This document shows positions 63,689 to 64,000 of a DNA stretch of 64,000 nucleotides, piece after piece. The translations under genes were made by a program, and so were the position numbers. The number at the start of each line of letters is the position of its first letter. The stretch's first letter is position 1. A model generated the notes under the pieces. It was not told the DNA's origin, ran no database searches, and saw only the letters and a program-made list of their open reading frames with translations. The DNA comes from Spodoptera frugiperda (lineage: Eukaryota; Arthropoda; Insecta; Lepidoptera; Noctuidae): the NCBI RefSeq assembly GCF_023101765.2, contig NC_064225.1, positions 1,426,001-1,490,000 of the forward strand. The letters are read 5' to 3'.

Positions 63689-64000
63689 TATAGGTTTTAC
63701 CATAATATGGTTCACGCTTTGCAAGTGCAGTTAGAGCAGATAGTGCAGTTTAAAATGGTTCTGATTTAACAGAAAGCTGCCTGGTCTATGTCAGATGTAT
63801 TGGACTCTTACAATACCCGCGGGAAGAGAGATGATGGTGACAAAAGCATTCTCTGGATGACATACGACATAAAACCAGTACGTTAACGAGTCAACAACGA
63901 TATTTATTTTCAAGTAACACTGAATTTAATAACTCGCCAACGGCTTAACGTTTAAAAACAACATGGAAATAAGCGTTAAAATTGTCGAGTCCTTTGCGTT
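63689..64000. other. Unassigned DNA at the window edge
   Basis: No recognised element. Confidence 0.35.

Overview
This 64 kb window is repeat-rich, AT-rich nuclear DNA of a moth (Lepidoptera), most likely a noctuid. The evidence is one complete lepidopteran-type odorant receptor gene and a dense set of short interspersed elements, Helitrons and foldback MITEs of kinds I recognise from noctuid genomes. No bacterial or organellar features, rRNA genes, CRISPR arrays or genuine tRNA genes were seen. No species assignment is possible by eye.

Layout. Positions 1-37,000 are a gene desert of nested transposon remnants; the notable object is a composite tandem array at 12,442-14,014. At 37,319-41,172 lies a young BEL/Pao LTR retrotransposon with identical 312-bp LTRs, an intact gag-protease ORF and almost all of pol deleted. 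It sits inside an older short repeat that it splits in two. Positions 41,173-55,900 are again repeats, with one weak exon-like open segment at 43,653-43,847. Positions 56,069-62,556 (minus strand) hold a five-coding-exon odorant receptor gene, 402 codons, with consistent splice sites and phases. Its introns carry many of the same repeats found elsewhere. Positions 62,557-64,000 are its 5' flank plus Helitron-like fragments.

Repeat families are labelled here for cross-reference; the labels are mine. A: poly-A-tailed retroposon, about 155 bp, long form about 250 bp, with target-site duplications (TSDs). B: about 300-330 bp interspersed element ending in CCATAAAAAA, resembling what I remember of Metulj-type elements (not verified). 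C: tRNA-headed SINE with a TGGTCGAGTGG A box and GGTTCGATTCC B box. D: a second tRNA-headed SINE. E: a third tRNA-like SINE with a GATGAT tail. F: Lep1/Helitron-type fragments. G: long foldback MITE. H, J, N, Q, S: probable 3' ends of non-LTR elements. I: terminal-inverted-repeat element of about 350 bp. K, L, P, Y, AA: other inverted-repeat elements. M, R, T, U: unclassified repeats.

How it works together. The only host gene supported is the odorant receptor. By family knowledge it would be expressed in olfactory neurons and would form a ligand-gated cation channel with the co-receptor Orco. Everything else is mobile-element biology: many nested insertions give a relative age order, and the youngest event I can show is the BEL/Pao insertion. 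Family assignments come from reading the sequence and from memory, not from database searches; boundaries of degraded repeats are approximate to about 10-20 bases.
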